IMG/VR virus record: IMGVR_UViG_3300017786_002286
Coordinates: 1 to 22,609 of that record
DNA from: a virus
Length of the DNA stretch: 22,609 nt
Strand: one strand, 5' to 3'
This document shows, one piece after another, positions 21,564 through 22,609 of this stretch. The position numbers and the translations under genes are program-made. The number at the start of each line of letters is the position of its first letter. Position 1 is the first letter of the stretch. Under the pieces are notes generated by a model. That model was not told the DNA's origin, ran no database searches, and saw only the letters and a list, made by a program, of their open reading frames with translations.

Positions 21564-22150
21564 GTGATAATTTTGTAATTGATACTGGTAAAGATGTATT
21601 TAAAGAACCAAAAACTGAATCATATGGATTTTTACCTGAACATCATGAGATGCTTCGTAGACCCATACCAAATTTAGAATTAGTTTTACCAAATACACAA
21701 ATAGATATTCTTATACAAAGACTACACAAGACAATGCAAGAGGCTGGTGGCATAGGTTTATCTGCTAATCAATGTGGTGTAAATATGAGAATGTTTATTA
21801 TGGGTTTTGGTGAACAAGTATATGCTTGTATAAATCCAGAAGTGATTGAACAATCAGATGAACTCGTTGATGAACAAGAAGGTTGTTTATCTTTTCCTGG
21901 TTTGATATTAAGAGTAAGAAGGCCCAGATGGATTCAGGCAAAATATACAAACAAAGATGGTGAAACAGTAGAAGAAAGATTTGAAGGTCTTACTGCTAGA
22001 TGTTATTTGCATGAACTTGACCATATGAATGGTGTTGTGTTTACTGAAAAAGTAGGTCCAGTATCATTACAAAAAGGAAGAAGAAAACAACAGAAATTAA
22101 TTAAAGCCTTGACAAGAAAGATGAAAAATGAGAAAAGATCAAATCATTAA
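21560..22150 (+). CDS. def: Peptide deformylase
   Basis: 196 residues, about the length of bacterial PDF plus a 20-residue N-terminal extension. It removes the N-formyl group from nascent proteins. All three motifs are complete: GGIGLSANQ (63-71), EGCLS (107-111, metal ligand C109) and HELDH (151-155, two His ligands and the catalytic Glu). The C-terminal end is basic (RKQQKLIKALTRKMKNEKR). PDFs are recurrent metabolic genes in cyanophages and other marine T4-like phages. The first motif has Ser where many bacterial PDFs have Ala. The start overlaps the previous stop by ATGA, and 23 bases overlap the next gene. Confidence 0.95.
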   Translation: MSDNFVIDTGKDVFKEPKTESYGFLPEHHEMLRRPIPNLELVLPNTQIDILIQRLHKTMQEAGGIGLSANQCGVNMRMFIMGFGEQVYACINPEVIEQSDELVDEQEGCLSFPGLILRVRRPRWIQAKYTNKDGETVEERFEGLTARCYLHELDHMNGVVFTEKVGPVSLQKGRRKQQKLIKALTRKMKNEKRSNH

Positions 22151-22370
22151 AACATTACAAAGAAATTTCCATGCTCAAATGGAAAAACATAGAATGAACG
22201 CTGAAATAATGATAGAGAACCCTATCGGCATACATGACCATACGGCTTGGTTTGAAGGTATAGAAAAAGAGTTGGAGAAGATGGCAGAATATAATGATAA
22301 ACTTGATATGGTATCAGAATATTTAGATAATTATAATGAAAAAGGACATAAACACCAGAGAACAGAATAG
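22128..22370 (+). CDS. Uncharacterised 80-residue helical protein
   Basis: 80 residues: helix (KDQIIKTLQRNFHAQMEKHRMNAEIM), the conserved-looking turn ENPIGIHDHTAW, and a second helix (FEGIEKELEKMAEYNDKLDMVSEYL). I recall similar short proteins with an ENP-x-G-I motif in T4-like cyanophages, without assigned function. The start lies 23 bases inside the deformylase gene. The stop TAG shares its G with the GTG of the next frame. Confidence 0.7.
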   Translation: MRKDQIIKTLQRNFHAQMEKHRMNAEIMIENPIGIHDHTAWFEGIEKELEKMAEYNDKLDMVSEYLDNYNEKGHKHQRTE

Positions 22371-22609
22371 TGAATACATACAAATACGACCCAAAAGATG
22401 ATGTAGAAACACAATGGAAAAAGTGGAGTGAGTCTGATATAGAATTTAATGATGTATCAGATTCCGATTTGAAAGAAAACATTGTAAAAGACCTCTCATA
22501 CGTTTCACAAATGGACGTAAGAGAATATACACTATATCAAAAGTTTTGTGAAGTAAAACAAAGATACCCTACTATCACAGTAAATGATTTGTGGGAGGGC
22601 GAACGCCAA
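22370..22609 (+). CDS. Partial unknown CDS running off the window
   Basis: An open frame from GTG 22370 (overlapping the preceding TAG by one base) gives 80 codons without stop to the window edge: it begins MNTYKYDPKDDVETQWKKW and reaches LWEGERQ. It is acidic and probably helical, and I do not recognise it. Length, same strand and tight spacing support a real gene continuing beyond the window. The GTG start is inferred from the junction, and the next in-frame ATG is 48 codons later. Confidence 0.6.
   Translation, partial: MNTYKYDPKDDVETQWKKWSESDIEFNDVSDSDLKENIVKDLSYVSQMDVREYTLYQKFCEVKQRYPTITVNDLWEGERQ

Noticed and set aside
1-22609. tRNA genes, CRISPR arrays, insertion sequences, integrase or attachment sites.
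   Set aside because: None seen by eye. Gene packing leaves no gap over 100 bases to hold them.

Overview
This window is a contiguous piece of the genome of a T4-like myovirus (Straboviridae/Kyanoviridae type) with a low-GC genome. The gene order sheath, tube, portal, core, protease, scaffold, major capsid, gp3, UvsY, UvsW ... late sigma gp55, gp47, gp46 is that of marine T4-like phages of picocyanobacteria and of SAR11/Pelagibacter-type hosts. Every supported gene lies on the + strand and packing is nearly gapless. No photosynthesis gene is present, so the host cannot be fixed from this window. A low-GC marine Gram-negative host is the best guess.

Layout: (1) 1-7119 is the structural block: C-terminus of sheath gp18, tube gp19, portal gp20, prohead core gp67, three small proteins between gp67 and gp21 (one with a capsid-targeting-like N-terminus, one extremely Arg/Lys-rich, one of unknown, probably beta-rich type), prohead protease gp21, scaffold gp22 and major capsid protein gp23. 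A strong intrinsic terminator closes it at 7141-7169. (2) 7188-10043 holds a late-type promoter set almost on the start codon of a gp3-like tail completion protein, then recombination mediator UvsY, helicase UvsW and an Sm-like protein. (3) 10057-16347 is a sugar-chemistry cassette: B12-binding radical SAM enzyme, split transketolase (two genes), GHMP sugar kinase, a lysine-less DegT-fold enzyme of the ColD 3-dehydratase type, and an NAD-dependent SDR epimerase/dehydratase. (4) 16407-22609 is a tightly coupled run: 2OG-Fe(II) oxygenase, late sigma factor gp55, cupin, nuclease gp47, a second 2OG-Fe(II) oxygenase, ATPase gp46, a 72-aa unknown, peptide deformylase and two small unknowns. The first eight genes of this run are joined by seven successive 4-nt ATGA overlaps.

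How they work together: region 1 builds and matures the prohead. gp21-type cleavage motifs are visible in gp22 and gp23. UvsY, UvsW and gp46/gp47 are the recombination-dependent replication machinery, and gp55 directs late transcription from TATAAATA-type promoters, candidates for which lie before gp19, gp20, gp22, gp3 and the sugar cassette. The cassette resembles nucleotide-sugar/LPS gene sets carried by some marine T4-like phages. It contains an unusual combination: a lysine-less PLP dehydratase, a split transketolase whose TPP motif reads SEG instead of GDG, a radical SAM/B12 enzyme, and nearby oxygenases. It contains no nucleotidyltransferase or glycosyltransferase. It is the best candidate in the window for an undescribed pathway, possibly a branched-chain, deoxy or heptose sugar. 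That proposal is inference.
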